A stretch of DNA of 64,000 bases from Beverwykella pulmonaria (lineage: Eukaryota; Ascomycota; Dothideomycetes; Pleosporales; Melanommataceae), in the NCBI GenBank assembly GCA_001599595.1, contig BCHH01000015.1, positions 190,914-254,913 on the forward strand. Reading direction: 5' to 3'. Shown piece by piece: positions 12,385 to 24,309 of this stretch. Every line of letters begins with the position of its first letter. Position 1 is the stretch's first letter. Both the position numbers and the translations under genes were made by a program. Below the pieces are notes generated by a model that saw only the letters and a program-made list of their open reading frames with translations, made no database searches and had not been told where the DNA came from.

Positions 12385-13749
12385 ATGGATAGGCAGTATC
12401 CGGAATACCCACAATACGACTACCCAAGGCCGAAGACGTATCGCTCTGCTACGCCATCGACTCCCGTATCTTCAGCATATATATCTGCTGCGACACTCAC
12501 CAGGCCTGCGCCCGCTGCCCTCAAAGCTCTACACGAAACCCGAGAAAAAAGACCCCGCGGTCAACGCACTGATTCTCGATCTGCCAAACATTCGATCCCT
12601 CACAATGGTGCCACATGTGGCAACAGATTGTGTGATAGTCCGCATATCGCCGTGGACGAAAGATTGTGTCCGGGACCGGAAGGCCTCGAATTATGCAGCC
12701 GATGCTACAAACGCTTCAAGGTCGAGCGCAGGCGAGCTAGGGAAGCACAGCGCGCTGTTACGGATGACTGGAAAAAACCAAAGCGACGTCGTTCGAGGAT
12801 TGCCGTCGAAGAAGATCGCGCAAGTCATGAAGTCAAGAGTTATGACGAGAAACTAGTGTCGACATACGACGAGGCAGAATTCTACAAGAACGGTAGGGTT
12901 GAAGAAGATGACGATTACTACCACGACAGGCGATGTTGTTGCAGCTTCTGGAGCCGTCGACGTAAATGCGTAGTGATCCTCTCTGCCGTTCTTTCCATCA
13001 TCATACTGATCATCATCATTGCGCTCGCTGCCACGCTCTCGCGCAGGAAAGGGTTCACGTACACGCCCTCCTTTAGCCAAGTCAACAGCACGGCTGCGTT
13101 CGACTCCGGCGGCGCGACTCGCAAGAGCGTCAACGACACAGGTGACGGCATTGGCGCTGGCACGGACAGCTATACCTACTACCAAGGCAATGCGTCTAAT
13201 TTTCCCGCCACGTCGGAATGGGTCTCGTTCCAGGACATGTGGACCGCAAACCTAGACACCTTCAAAAACTCCTGCGGCTGGCTCAACCGCGGCCCCAACA
13301 ACACCCCCGAAACCATCCAAGACATTTACAACGCCATCCAAGACCGAGCCAACGCTTCCCTCGTAGACCATCGCATCATCCTCGCCACAATCATTCAGGA
13401 GACAAATGGCTGTCCGCTAAACCCACCCACCACGTCCTCGGGCGGCACGAGGAATCCTGGCTTGATGCAATCTCACGATGGGCATGAGTATGATGCCAAA
13501 CACTCGCGCCTTTCCATTCTACAGATGGTTCAGGATGGGACGCAGGGGACGAAGCATGGGTGGGGACTGGTGGATAATTTGAATACGTATGGGAATCCGT
13601 ATAAAGCTATGCGAGGATATAATAGTGGGTATATACCGGAGAGTGGCAATCTTTCTGAGAAAGCCGGTGCTACGGCTTGCTATGTGAGTGATATTGCGAA
13701 TCGGTTGACTGGGTGGGTCCGCGCTGAGTCGAAGTGTTCAGAGGGCTGA
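12385..13749 (+). CDS. Membrane protein with cytosolic Cys-rich motif and lysozyme/SLT-like ectodomain
   Basis: A single open frame of 454 residues from ATG 12,385; an in-frame ATG 48 bp upstream is less likely. Three regions are visible. Residues 1-180 are hydrophilic and contain CGNRLC then CSRC, a possible zinc-binding four-cysteine motif with a basic tail (KKPKRRRSR). One transmembrane helix sits at about 195-219, preceded by a cysteine cluster (RCCCSFW). The C-terminal 200 residues, with NxS/T sites, should lie outside as in a type II protein. This part carries the signature order of lytic transglycosylase/lysozyme folds: IIQETNG with candidate catalytic Glu339, then NPGLMQ, then RGYNSGY. 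Activity on peptidoglycan or chitin-type polymers is inference. I know similar C-terminal domains only as unnamed fungal proteins. The last 180 codons carry less GC at third positions than the rest. Confidence 0.75.
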   Translation: MDRQYPEYPQYDYPRPKTYRSATPSTPVSSAYISAATLTRPAPAALKALHETREKRPRGQRTDSRSAKHSIPHNGATCGNRLCDSPHIAVDERLCPGPEGLELCSRCYKRFKVERRRAREAQRAVTDDWKKPKRRRSRIAVEEDRASHEVKSYDEKLVSTYDEAEFYKNGRVEEDDDYYHDRRCCCSFWSRRRKCVVILSAVLSIIILIIIIALAATLSRRKGFTYTPSFSQVNSTAAFDSGGATRKSVNDTGDGIGAGTDSYTYYQGNASNFPATSEWVSFQDMWTANLDTFKNSCGWLNRGPNNTPETIQDIYNAIQDRANASLVDHRIILATIIQETNGCPLNPPTTSSGGTRNPGLMQSHDGHEYDAKHSRLSILQMVQDGTQGTKHGWGLVDNLNTYGNPYKAMRGYNSGYIPESGNLSEKAGATACYVSDIANRLTGWVRAESKCSEG

Positions 13750-14847
13750 GGGGGCGGGCGGGGGAATGGAGTTGTACGATATAATGCGTCTGCGGACCGC
13801 ATATTGAATAGGCTTTGTTGGTTAGGCAGATTATCAGACATCAACCCAATCGAGTAGGTCTAATACATCCAGATCTGCGCCCCCACCGTGAACTTTTCGC
13901 ATCATTAGAGAGAGGCCGTAATACGTACTCATCGCTCTTCCTCCAAGTGGACAATTTGCACTCCTTTCAGTCTACTAGTTCTCCCGTCAACAGAGCATTC
14001 GGAAAGTAAAATGGGGCGGTTCTACGCGCCACACCAAGAACGGGTATAGCAAAGGAAGCGTCTACAATGTATCGACAGGATAGATATAAGTCCATTTTTA
14101 GGCTCGATCAGTTATTGTGATTTAGAATCCAGGAAGCATGAACGGGACAGCATAGGGCAGTGTGGGAGCTAGGCAATAAAAGCTAACGGGGTTGCAGGAT
14201 CCAAAAAAGGTGTCAAAAGTAGTAAACTCTGCACCTGCAGCGAGCCAGCCTGCCAGCAGCAAGCACCTAGTCGGCAGTCCAGCCATGCTAGTAGGCCATC
14301 AAGATCTTTATCCACTTAGAATACCAGCAGCTCCGACTCCCAACTTCAAGACATATCAAGTTCTTTCGTTCCTTCTCGATTTCGTGCGCGGACCGAGGCT
14401 CAACTACCCGCCAAGCCATGCTACCATTGCGTCAACATGACAATGAATAAATTGTCGATTTCCCCACCAGATTCCCATATCAGCTCATGGCAAAATCGAT
14501 ATTCAAGTCCCTGCGACGCGTGTTGGGCCTGTCGGATCTCTGAGCCAAACCCGTGGGCAACCGTTCTAAGTAAGAAGTCATGACGTAAATTTGTCGTGTT
14601 ATGCGTGTGTAGCAAGGGCTGCAACAGCTTGTGAATTGCCATCCCACTCGGCACTTGAAGATTAGGGGGCGTGGTATGTCATTGATTAGAAATCTCTTTA
14701 TATGTTGCTGTAGAAAAAAAGAAGCTTTTCTTCTCTCCTGTTGTGAATACCTTCACATATCTACATCACTATTTTTATCACATAAACCCCACTGAGTAAC
14801 TTTCCCACTACCAAAAACCGCCAACACACAATACAAATACCTCTACC
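13750..14847. other. Intergenic region upstream of the alcohol dehydrogenase
   Basis: No supported gene. Short open frames at 13.8-14.0, 14.2-14.4 and 14.4-14.65 kb show no motif. The final 150 bp are pyrimidine/A-rich, like a promoter and 5' UTR. Confidence 0.45.
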
Positions 14848-16308
14848 ATGGCCATGTCACAAGCAGCCTACAAGGCCGAGCAAGCCCTCGGCCACGGCGA
14901 CAATGCCGTCACCACTCAAGATGTTACACAACCCTCCATCGCTGAGGGCACAGGTTCCAAGAACGAGACAATGAAGGCCCTCGCCTGGATGGGTAAGAAC
15001 AAAGTCGAGATCATCGAGGTCCCGAAACCCTTGATAATCGAACCCCGCGATGTCATCCTCAAAATCACCGGCTCCACAGTTTGCGGCTCAGATCTACATC
15101 TTCTACACGGCACGGTCGTAGAGCTGGAAAAGGGCGATATCTTGGGTCATGAGTTCTGCGGCATCGTCGATGAGGTCGGAAGTGAGGTGAAGAAAGTCAA
15201 GAAGGGGTAAGTCGATTGCTCTTATTCATTCAAAGGACTACGTACCTAACCAAGCCAACCAAGGGATCGCGTCGTGGCCTCTTTCCAAATCGCTTGCGGC
15301 GACTGCTATTATTGTAAACAAAAGCTCTCCTCGCAATGCGAAAAGACAAATTCCAACACCATCGAAAACGGCATGTACGGCGGGCGCACGGCAGGCATGT
15401 TTGGCTACAGCCACTTCACGGGCGGCTTTGCAGGCGGACAATCAGAATACACTCGCGTACCCTACGGCGATGTCAATCTCCTTCCTCTCCCCGACAATGT
15501 GCCCGACGAGAAGGGTCTGTTCCTCAGTGACGTGCTCGCCACGAGCTGGCATGCAGTGGTCGACACTGGCGTCAAGAAAGGCGACGTAGTAGCCATCTGG
15601 GGCGCTGGACCCATCGGACAGATGGCCGCAGATTTCTCGCTTATCAACGGCGCGTCCCGCGTCATCATGATCGATCAGAATTGGCGCGTCGACTATGTCA
15701 AGGAGAAGTACCCGCACATCGAGGCCATCGACTTCTCGAAGCTCGGCAAGGGTGAGTCGGTGACCAGCAAGTTGAAGGAGATGTGCAATAACCGCGGCCC
15801 GGATATCAGCATTGAGTGCGCAGCGGGTGAGTACGCGAAGGGCTGGGGACACTACTTTGAAATGATGTTGGGCTTGGAGACGGATACGAGCGAGATTGTG
15901 AACGAGATGATTACTAGCACGAGGAACTTTGGGTCTTGCGGTATCACGGGCGTATATGTTGGCTTCGTAAGTCGAAAGATCGTGTCTCATATCCAGCCTT
16001 TCCGTAACATCTAACGACCCGCACAACAGACCAACCACTTCAACATCGGCGCGCTGATGGAACGTGGCATCCGTCTCATCGGCAACGGCCAAGCTCCCGT
16101 GCACAAGTACTGGGAGTCCCTTCTCGCGATGATCCAAGAGGGCAAGATTGATCCATTGAAGATGGTATCGCACCGCGTGCGTCTTGCAGATCTTGATAAA
16201 GTGTATTACAAGTTTGAGGGAAAAGAAGATGGCATGCAGAAAGTATTTGTCGAAACGAAGTTTTCGGCGCCTGCGTGTCAAGGTAGCCCGGCATTGACAA
16301 AGTATTAA
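14848..16308 (+). CDS. Zinc-dependent alcohol dehydrogenase (formaldehyde-dehydrogenase-like MDR family)
   Basis: A medium-chain dehydrogenase/reductase oxidising an alcohol with NAD(P). Exons 14,848-15,206, 15,264-15,966 and 16,030-16,308 join in frame to 446 residues. The GroES-like domain has the catalytic zinc ligands in TVCGSDLH and GHEFCG, and the structural-zinc cysteine set CGDCYYCKQKLSSQC. The Rossmann domain has GAGPIGQMAA and an acidic end of beta-2 (MIDQNW). The layout with a long insertion (FGYSHFTGGFAGGQ) resembles glutathione-independent formaldehyde dehydrogenase-like enzymes and fungal alcohol dehydrogenases of about 400-450 residues. There is an N-terminal extension of about 45 residues before MKALAWMGKNKVE. 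Start choice is between ATG 14,848 and ATG 14,854. The substrate cannot be told from sequence. Confidence 0.92.
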
Positions 16309-16720
16309 AAGTGGTTGTGGATGTAACGAGTAGAGATTAGGTCGATATGTACGAATTCTATGGATGTAACGTTCATGATCGGGAGTCATACGCTTTCGTC
16401 CTCAGTTTTGTTTTAACTCCTAGGCTATTAAGTAAAAAGCTAAAGGTCGTGTACTCACAACAAGCCTTCATTCACCCCATCAAAACCTCCGAGTGTAAGC
16501 ACGCCACACTCCGAAATATGCAAAGTCTAGACAAACGCCGCTTGTGATTGCAGTACGAAACAATCGTCTGCATGAGTGAGAACCATTTCTCATGGTACAC
16601 GTCCTATACTAAAGAAACAACCCAGACGCCCCCAACCCAAAGGCCCTGTGTCCGACTATGCATACACATGGGGAAGGCGCCTACCCCACGCTGTAAAATT
16701 ACGCCAGCCCCCAATTACAC
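16309..16720. other. Convergent intergenic spacer
   Basis: Spacer between the 3' ends of the alcohol dehydrogenase and NGG1. Only short non-descript open frames are present. Probably holds the two 3' UTRs. Confidence 0.5.
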
Positions 16721-18867
16721 CTACTCCTCCGTCTCATTGTTCCAGATATCGACCTCTCGACTCTCAAACTCCTTCATCCTGTCCTCGGGGAAGATGGTCT
16801 CCGTCGGCAAGCCCGTCTTTCCAAGATGCACAACAGGCCCGATTGTATTGTTCCAGTGAAACTTACGCTCCATAAGGATCCTAATCGGCTCGCCAACGCC
16901 CGGTCGACTGATTCCCGCGTTCGGTACAGGATGGCTGCCGCCTCCAGCACCGCCGGGCCGCTTGGTCTGCTTCTTGCCCTTGCCGATGTTGCGGTTGCGC
17001 TTGAGGTACGCGGCATTTAGCTGGTTGTCCAGATCGTCGGCGATGGTATTGTATTCTTGCTGCGCCATGCGCTCCTCGGTGAGCTCAAGCAGACGCTGTT
17101 TCCGAGCTCCGTTGATGATGGACTGCTTCCTTAGCTCGGCTTGCAGGAAGCGCAGGCGTGCCGCGACTTCGTCGTCGAAATGGCTGTCGTAAGCGGCTGT
17201 CTCGGCATCCGAGTCAGAAATCAGGCCGTAGTGCTTGAGTTCCATCATCATGCGGTCTTCGAGGCTTGCATAGTCGGTGCGATTGTTCACGCCCGGCGCT
17301 CTCCAACTTGGCTGCAGCAGCTCGGAGAGTTGTGATGCAGCCGGGAGAGCATTCGGGTTAGTGCCGTCAGCAGGAGCACCGGTACCAGCGCCCTCGTCAA
17401 TATCCATTGCGTCGAGGTTCACGCCGTTGGAGTCGGTGGAGCCGTTTGTGTTACCTCGACCCTCGGGACGGAGCGTGGCAAGAACACGGGAAAGCAGCGG
17501 ACCCGTAGAGATCTCGTCGGTCTCGAGATACTCATCGCCCATATTCTCGTATGAGCCCCGCGGTTCGTTGGGAGGCAGGCGATGATCATTCGTATCAATG
17601 TGCATGGCCCCGTCTTCGTCTGCCCATACGTCTTTGTAATGCCTTTGGCCGCGCCGAGGGAGGACGAATGGCCCGACTCGGTCCCCTCGCTCTTTCAGAA
17701 AGGCCATGTCCTCCTCGGTGAGGGGCCGTATGTAGGGCTCCACGTAATTCGCAAACACGGACGCATTGACCTGCGAAGTGGGTTTTGCGTTGGAAAAATC
17801 ACAGTCGGGGGCGGTGCCTGGTGTTTGGTCGTGTAGGTCCGAAGGCGGGTATTCGGACACGCAGTAGATCTCTTTGATTTCCTCCTCGCTCATGTGAGGA
17901 GTGATATCGCGGATATGGTAGATGGTAGGGTCATCGAACTTGGAGGGGTCGGGTCCAAAAGTCTGGAATTGAGGAATTGCTGGGGCCGGAGCAGGCTGGT
18001 GGGATGCCTCGGAGAGACTCGGCGAAGGCGCGTCTGCAGGACCTGTACCGGTAGCCGAGGGCGGAGCTTGTGATATGGGCGAGGAGATGGTCGAGGAGTT
18101 GTCTGCAATTCTGTGTTAAACGCTGTCGTTTGCTAAAGAAGGCTTCTGCCGCGAACGATGAATTGTTTTGCTCTTCAGCATGGCTGATCGGGCGACAAGG
18201 GAGGTGGAATTCGGCATAGTGTGTAGAGGGTGAGGCTGGGGAGAGAACGAATGGGTCTTATCGTCCTGTGAAAGTGAAAGGGCAGAGGGCAATGGGAAAG
18301 CACAGACAACCATAACCGGCAGCGACTCTGAGAAAGCATCGACTCACCCTTGTGCAAATCCACACCATCCTGCCTCGCCACGCCGTGAGCGCCGACTGCC
18401 AGTGGGCGGTCGTGGTCTGGTTCTCGCTTCTTGCTCACCTTCTTCAACTTGTGCTTCCGCTCCTCGGCCTCCTTGTCGGCAGCCTTCTCCCGCTCCCGCT
18501 CCCTATCACGGGCAGTCCTCTGGCTTCTCGTTTTCTGGAGTTCTCTCAGGACCCGGTCTGAGCCCTCGGTGCGATTCTTGACGTGGCTCATGACGGTTGT
18601 CTGGATCGTTTCGCGCATATTATTCAGGACGGTGCCAGAGGGGATTTGCTGCGCGCTTCCCGCGCCGCGGGTCAGCAGCTCCTCGACGGATACATCGCAC
18701 GTCTTGGACAGTGCGGCCATAGGAGATCGGAAGTAGGAAGACGACGACGAGGGCTCGACAGAGACACGCACGTTGCCTGGGGGCAGCGGCGTGGTATTTC
18801 GGCTTCGCGGCGGGCCCCCGGGCTTGGACCCGAGTTTTGGCTTGCCCTTGCTGCCGACGGATGGCAT
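16721..18867 (-). CDS. NGG1: Ngg1/Ada3, SAGA and ADA histone acetyltransferase complex subunit
   Basis: A structural and regulatory subunit of the nuclear Gcn5-Ada2-Ada3 acetyltransferase module. Exons 18,867-18,348 and 18,102-16,721 join through a split Asp codon to 633 residues (yeast Ngg1 has about 702). The N-terminal half is basic and coiled-coil-like (RDREREREKAADKEAEERK). The middle shows RPLTEEDMAFLKERGDR and the following FVLPRRG, which I recognise from fungal Ada3 proteins. The C-terminal Ada3 domain shows LLELTEERMAQQEYNTI, then NRNIGKGKKQ and ERKFHWNNTIGPVV. The intron is 245 bp, long for this window, with GTGAGT and TTGCAG ends. The start lies in a divergent promoter shared with the RING gene. 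Confidence 0.9.
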
Positions 18868-19780
18868 CTTGGGCGTGTTACGAGCTTCGCGGTGTGCGGA
18901 ACGCAGTGGGGTTGGGGCTGGCGGGGAGGATGTTGCTCATCGAAAGATGGCCACACCGGTGGCGGCTGCCCAAGCACGCGGCAGATGAACGCAGAGCCGT
19001 AACTACAAGGCGTTTACCATATACCACAGTCGTATGGCTGGCGAGGGGAAGATGGGTGGAATGGGGCGCTGATGAAGCCGCGTGCGCGCGGCGTCGACGA
19101 AGAAGTTCATGGCTGTGGACGGCCCCTCGTGAGACCGTGCGCGTGCCAAGGCCGGTTGACATTTGCTCGGCCACACGCCTGGGGAAGTTCAACGGCCAAA
19201 CCTCTGGTAGGGTTCCCAATTCCGGGACACGATTCACTGCTGAGTCGATGACGGGACTGCACAGGATTCGCCTGCTTTCTTGACGGGTGGGTGAAGGTCC
19301 GTTATACGGGCAGCGGGTTCGTAAGCTGCAACCACCGAACGAAAGACACGAACTAGGCCAGCCACAGCAGAGAAAAGGCGCGTAGAGATAACCAGAACTC
19401 GTCTTTGATCGGTGTCTCCTACCCACACATTCGCACAAGTATTCCGGCCATCTCCCCTCGCTTGACCACAGCCGCCCTAGACAATCGCATGTTGTCGCCC
19501 TTGCACGTGCAGGCGCATCGGAAATAATAAGCTTTGCTAAGCTTTCTTCGGATCCTGGGGGGCTGCGTCTGAGCGTGGATCTGTCGGCCTCAAGCCTTCC
19601 CGGCCTCTCCAGTCCAGCCACCCTCCCACCATCTCTCGCCGTCGCCGCATTGCCCTCGCAGCTCACCCTTCGCCGGCCCTCCTTGTATGCATAGCTGGAT
19701 TGCCTCTGTCGTCCTGCTCCCTTCCAGCATGCGCCGTAATCGCCGTGTGCTGGCGTCCTTGACCTGATTCCCGGTTCACC
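18868..19780. promoter_or_regulatory. Divergent promoter region between NGG1 and the RING gene
   Basis: GC-rich spacer of about 0.9 kb between two divergent genes. A 262-codon minus-strand open frame fills much of it but looks like chance (see rejected list). The true first exon of the RING gene may lie in the last 100 bp. Confidence 0.45.
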
Positions 19781-21671
19781 ATGAGTACGTCACCTGCAGG
19801 CCAACGGCCACTGCTCCTCCAGATGGCGCTGACAGAGGGGACATAGCCGCCGAAAGCGTTGGCATCTTCACCATTGCATTCCCAGATCCGTATGCCATTT
19901 CGTATGACAACAACAAGTTCGCAACGCTAGCCGTACGCTCTCCTCTCCCCGCTCCCGTCCTAGCTTGCGTTTGACCCCATACAGAGCAACATCTCGTTCC
20001 AATACCCCATCACCAGCAACATCCAGACCCTCTCCACAAAGAACGTCGAGAGAGGTAACGACCCCTATGGCATCCTCTTCGTCCCCGACCTGCAATCGGA
20101 CCCGTGCAAGAAGGCCGAGGGGAGCTATGTGCCCGCCAATGCGACCCGCCTGACCAACTTGCCGCGCGACACCGAGTATGCTCTCGTGGCGCTGGCCCCT
20201 TGGTTCTCGCCAGACTGCATGAAGGAGTACTTTGCGGCTGCCAGAGCCGACCCCGCCGTCAAGGCCTTCTTGGTGTACCAGCCCGGACCAAGCGATTCCA
20301 TGCCCCCGATCATGAACGACGCGTCATGGGGTCTGGGCGATGGCGGATCGTGGAAGTCGGCCAACAACTTCCCGACCTACGCGCTTGCTTCTGTCAGCGG
20401 CGGCATCATTGTGGATCAGCTCAGCAAGTATTCCGGCAACATCACCGCTGCGCCCAATGGCCATGAACTCGCATCCATGTTCAATCCCACAGACTACGTC
20501 CGTTTATGGGCAACGGTGAATACTGGTCAGTCCACTGTTGACGTTGACGGAATTAAAACTCACTGACGCAGTGATAGAATCCGCGAACCAGCTCCCCAGT
20601 CTCTGGGTTTTCCTCGTCATCGTCCTGGGCCTGCTCATCGTTATCATCGGCTCGACCTCGTTCTTCATGCATCTCATTCAGCGACGGCGTCGAAACAGCC
20701 TTCGCCAGCGCGTTGTGAATGGAGAGATTGACCTCGAAGCCATTGGCGTTAAGAGGCTGACCGTCCCCCGAGAGTATCTCGAGAAGTTGCCACTGTACAC
20801 ATACTCGGCTGAGCCGAACCATCAAGGCCCAAAAACGACATACCCGGAAGCTGGCGCTCCGACTCAGATACAGAACATGCCATCCCCTACCATTGAACCT
20901 GAGACTGGAACCAAGTCAATTCCACTAACTCCGCATTCTTCGGCCCCCCCGCACGCTACCCCGTCCAACAGCACGCTACCCGCCTTTTCACAGCCAACAT
21001 GTCCTATTTGTCTCGATGACTTTGAGTCGAACGAGACCCAAGTCCGCGAGCTGCCCTGTCAGCACATTTTCCACGCAGACTGCATCGATACCTTCCTCAT
21101 CAGCAACTCCTCGCTCTGTCCCATGTGCAAGAAGAGCGTCTTGCCTCCCGGCTATTGCCCAGCAACGATTACGAATCTGATGGTCCGCAGAGAGCGGAAT
21201 ATCCGACGCATGAGAGAACGGGGCGCTGCGAACGGCGTCGCCCCGGCATCCCCAGCACCCCCAGCACAACCGTCTTCTCCACCCACCAGGCGTATCCCAG
21301 GTGCATTTGGCTCGCTGGGCAGCCGTCTTGGCCAGACAGCGATAGGACGGAGAGTCTTCAGTGCGCCAGGGCAAACTGCCTCCCGTCCACCAGATATCGA
21401 AATGTCTGCGGCCAATCCGGTGCCGCCACCAGCAGCCAACGCTGCTGTTTCTGGTTCTGCAGCGCCTGAGATAACACCAGTAGTCGTAACACCACCCCCG
21501 TCTAACAACCCCGAAGAGTGCGCTGAGCCAGCAACCCAAAACCGGAGGGAATGGGCGCGACAACGAGCCATAGCACTACTTGGGAATCGCCATGTTCCCG
21601 GCGAGGAGGAGGAGGTTTCAGCATCTCGTTGGCGGCGAGGGCTTCAGAAGGTCTTTCCTGGGTTCCGATAG
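19781..21671 (+). CDS. Membrane RING-H2 E3 ubiquitin ligase, PA-TM-RING-like; 5' end uncertain
   Basis: Most likely a ubiquitin ligase of endomembranes. Clear exons are 19,823-19,932, 19,985-20,525 and 20,572-21,671. A four-base first exon at 19,781-19,784 (ATG A) keeps the frame, giving 584 residues, but its 38-bp intron is poor. No signal peptide results, although the luminal domain needs one, so a short upstream exon is probably missed. The luminal part (about 1-215, with several NxS/T sites) is followed by one transmembrane helix (LWVFLVIVLGLLIVIIG) and a basic RRRRR stretch. A cytosolic RING-H2 finger follows: CPICLDDF, LPCQHIFHADC, CPMCKK. A Pro/Ser-rich tail closes the protein. The TM-RING order matches PA-TM-RING ligases; the luminal domain itself is only loosely PA-like. 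Intron 3 has a weak GTCAGT donor. Confidence 0.8.
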
Positions 21672-22504
21672 CTGCGTGTCCATCTCGTCCTATCTACATG
21701 GATGTAGGGAGAGATGATTATGTGATTACGACAGGGCAACATGATGTTAGATGGCGTTCAGGGTCTGATTTTGGTATATCACAGCGAGCGGGTTCTCACA
21801 CGGGAGCGACTGTGATCATTGGGTCCTCATTCTTTTTTCACCCTTTTTCTGCTACGCGCTGATTGATGTGGTGGCTCAAGGTGTATATAATCTTACTGCT
21901 TCTATTCGTTCTCGGCCCTGGTGTTGCTGCATGCTCCCCCGCTAATTCTGGTGGCACATGACAGCATAGGAGATTTTTAGAGGATGTGAAGATCTACCAG
22001 TCTTGCAGCTTTCGAAACGCTCGTATTGGCTAGTGTGAAGACGATATCCCTTGAAGAGCGCCAGTCACTACCCATGCAAAGTGCCGCTGGAGCGGACAAG
22101 AGGCAGTATACGGCCCGAGGCTGGAGCCTCAACACCACACGTCGTGAAACAGCTGACATCGTGAGATTTGCTAGCCGCACGCCGGAAAATTATCACTATC
22201 TTGCTCCTGCTGGAATAGGCTCCCGACGTCGTCTCGGACAGAGATGGCCCGCGGGTTCCCATTTGTGGAGATTCCAGAGATCCACCCGCTGCTAGCTGGT
22301 GATGGTGGAGGGGTAAATAGTTCCACGTATGAAGAACACTGCGCATATGTTTTCCTTTTGCGGACCCTGCATATATCTTTGGTCTGCACTTCGATCTTTT
22401 GTATTCTCCGAGATCAGCTCCCGTCCCCGTTCCCGCTCAAGATTAAGTTTGGATTAAATTCGAATTCGAAACTCTATTGAGCTTCTCCACGGGAGATTAC
22501 CAAC
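21672..22504. other. Intergenic region upstream of the arabinitol dehydrogenase
   Basis: No supported gene. It contains the promoter of the sugar-alcohol dehydrogenase. A GGGGTAAAT stretch near 22,310 loosely resembles fungal pentose-regulator (XlnR/AraR) sites, but one near match is not evidence of regulation. Confidence 0.35.
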
Positions 22505-23701
22505 ATGAGCACAACAACAACAGCAACGCAGGTAAAGCTTAGTAAACCGAACATCGGCGTCTACACGAACCCTGAGCATGATCTCTGGGTCGCGGAAGCG
22601 GAGCCATCACTCGGGGTGGTGGAAAAGGGCGGAGATCTAAAAGAAGGCGAGGTGCTGCTCAATGTCAAGTCTACGGGAATCTGTGGATCAGATATCCACT
22701 TTTGGCATGCGGTTTGTTCCCCCCACCCCTCTATCACCACACATGGTAGAAACCGTAAAAATGCTAACGAGATACGGTCATGTATATAGGGCTGCATTGG
22801 ACCCATGATAGTAACCGACACACATATCCTGGGCCACGAATCCGCTGGCACAGTCCTCAGCGTGCACCCGTCTGTCACCTCCCTCAAACCAGGCGACCGC
22901 GTCGCCATTGAACCGAATCTCATCTGCCACGCCTGCGAGCCATGTCTGACAGGCCGCTACAACGGCTGTGAGCGAGTCGAGTTCCTCTCCACGCCCCCGG
23001 TCCCAGGACTGCTGAGGAGATACCTCAAGCATCCCGCCAACTGGTGCCACAAGCTGCCGGACAACCTTACATTCGAAGACGGCGCCATGCTGGAGCCGCT
23101 CAGCGTAGCGCTTGCGGGGATGCAGCGTGCGGGTGTGAGGCTCGGAGACCCCGTCGTGATCTGTGGCGCCGGTCCCATTGGCCTCGTCACGCTACTCTGC
23201 TGCAAAGCCGCGGGCGCTGCCCCCATCGTCATCACCGACATCGACGAGGGAAGACTCAAATTCGCCGCCGACCTCGTGCCCGGGACGCTAACGCACAAAG
23301 TCGAGTTCTCCCACACGCCAGAAATCTTCGCCGAGTCGGTCGTGAAACTGATGGAGGGTATTGAGCCCGCCGTTGTAATGGAATGCTCCGGTGTGGAATC
23401 CTCCATCTGCGGCGCCATCCAAGCCGTCAAGTTCGGAGGCAAAGTCTTTGTCATCGGCGTCGGGAAAAACGAAATGAAGATTCCGTTTATGCGCCTCTCC
23501 ACGCGGGAAGTGGATCTGCAGTTCCAATATCGGTACTGCAACACATGGCCTAAAGCAATTAGGCTGGTCAAGAATGGCGTTATTGATCTGAAGAAGTTGG
23601 TTACGCATCGGTTTGAGCTGGAGGAGGCAGTGCAGGCGTTCAAGACGGCGGCGGATCCGAAGACGGGAGCTATTAAGGTGTTGATTCAGAGTCAGGATTA
23701 G
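22505..23701 (+). CDS. lad1: L-arabinitol 4-dehydrogenase
   Basis: Oxidises L-arabinitol to L-xylulose with NAD+, the second step of fungal L-arabinose catabolism, in the cytosol. Exons 22,505-22,711 and 22,790-23,701 join to 372 residues. The intron has a clear GCTAAC branch site and a TATAG acceptor. Zinc-site motifs are [14 protein letters not shown] and GHESAG; the structural cysteines are in [15 protein letters not shown]. The Rossmann motif is [11 protein letters not shown], followed by the acidic NAD-binding loop VITDIDEGR, which fits NAD over NADP. The segments [10 protein letters not shown] and [11 protein letters not shown], with the GCIGPMIV stretch after the first zinc ligand, match L-arabinitol 4-dehydrogenase better than xylitol or sorbitol dehydrogenase, as far as memory allows. 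No other pentose-pathway gene lies in the window. Confidence 0.88.
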
Positions 23702-24309
23702 GGAAAGGAAGGGAAGGGAAGAGTATGATTGGGTTGGGGCGATTCCTAGCGTACATGATTGGGCTTGGTAGGGGAATGTCAGTCTGGCCTGTTAGGACTC
23801 AAAGCAAAAACACGAACAGGGACATGAGCTCGAAAAGGGGGGCTGGAAAGTAGGAGTTCGGTTCTAGAGCCCAAGGAGGTAGGCAGATTGGACAGGTGCC
23901 GTCGATGCACATTAATTGGAAGCCAAGTATTTTGAATTCCTCTATGTTAGTGCCTTTGCTCCACCGATTGGAAACTGTATTTCATTGCTTCTGCGTGCGT
24001 ACATATAAACGTAACTTGCGTGAACACCACTACAAGGACATCAACAAACATCATTTGCCGCATTTTTAGGTTAGTGAGTGAACGAGGTAGACTCCACACC
24101 GCGTTTCCAAAAGATCATTTTAGGATTTCACAAGCAAACCTCATCATCCTAGGACTGGAGAAACGTGGTCGATGTCTTGCAAGGTGCTTCGTAACACTAT
24201 AGAGTCCTAATAGAATTCTTTATGCCCTTCAAAGTTTCGATTCAGCCGACGTTTCCTGACTCACCAGTCAGCCACGCACAATATACTTCCTGTCTACTTA
24301 TGCAGCAAA
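23702..24309. other. Convergent intergenic spacer
   Basis: Spacer between the 3' ends of the arabinitol dehydrogenase and epoxide hydrolase genes. No gene or repeat seen. Confidence 0.5.

Noticed and set aside
15442..16389. Minus-strand open frame of 315 codons
   Set aside because: Entirely antisense to the alcohol dehydrogenase exons, whose codon structure explains the lack of stops.
18878..19666. Minus-strand open frame of 262 codons
   Set aside because: Lies in the GC-rich divergent promoter of NGG1 and the RING gene. Composition is Arg/Ser/Cys-rich without any domain, as expected of chance frames in GC-rich DNA.
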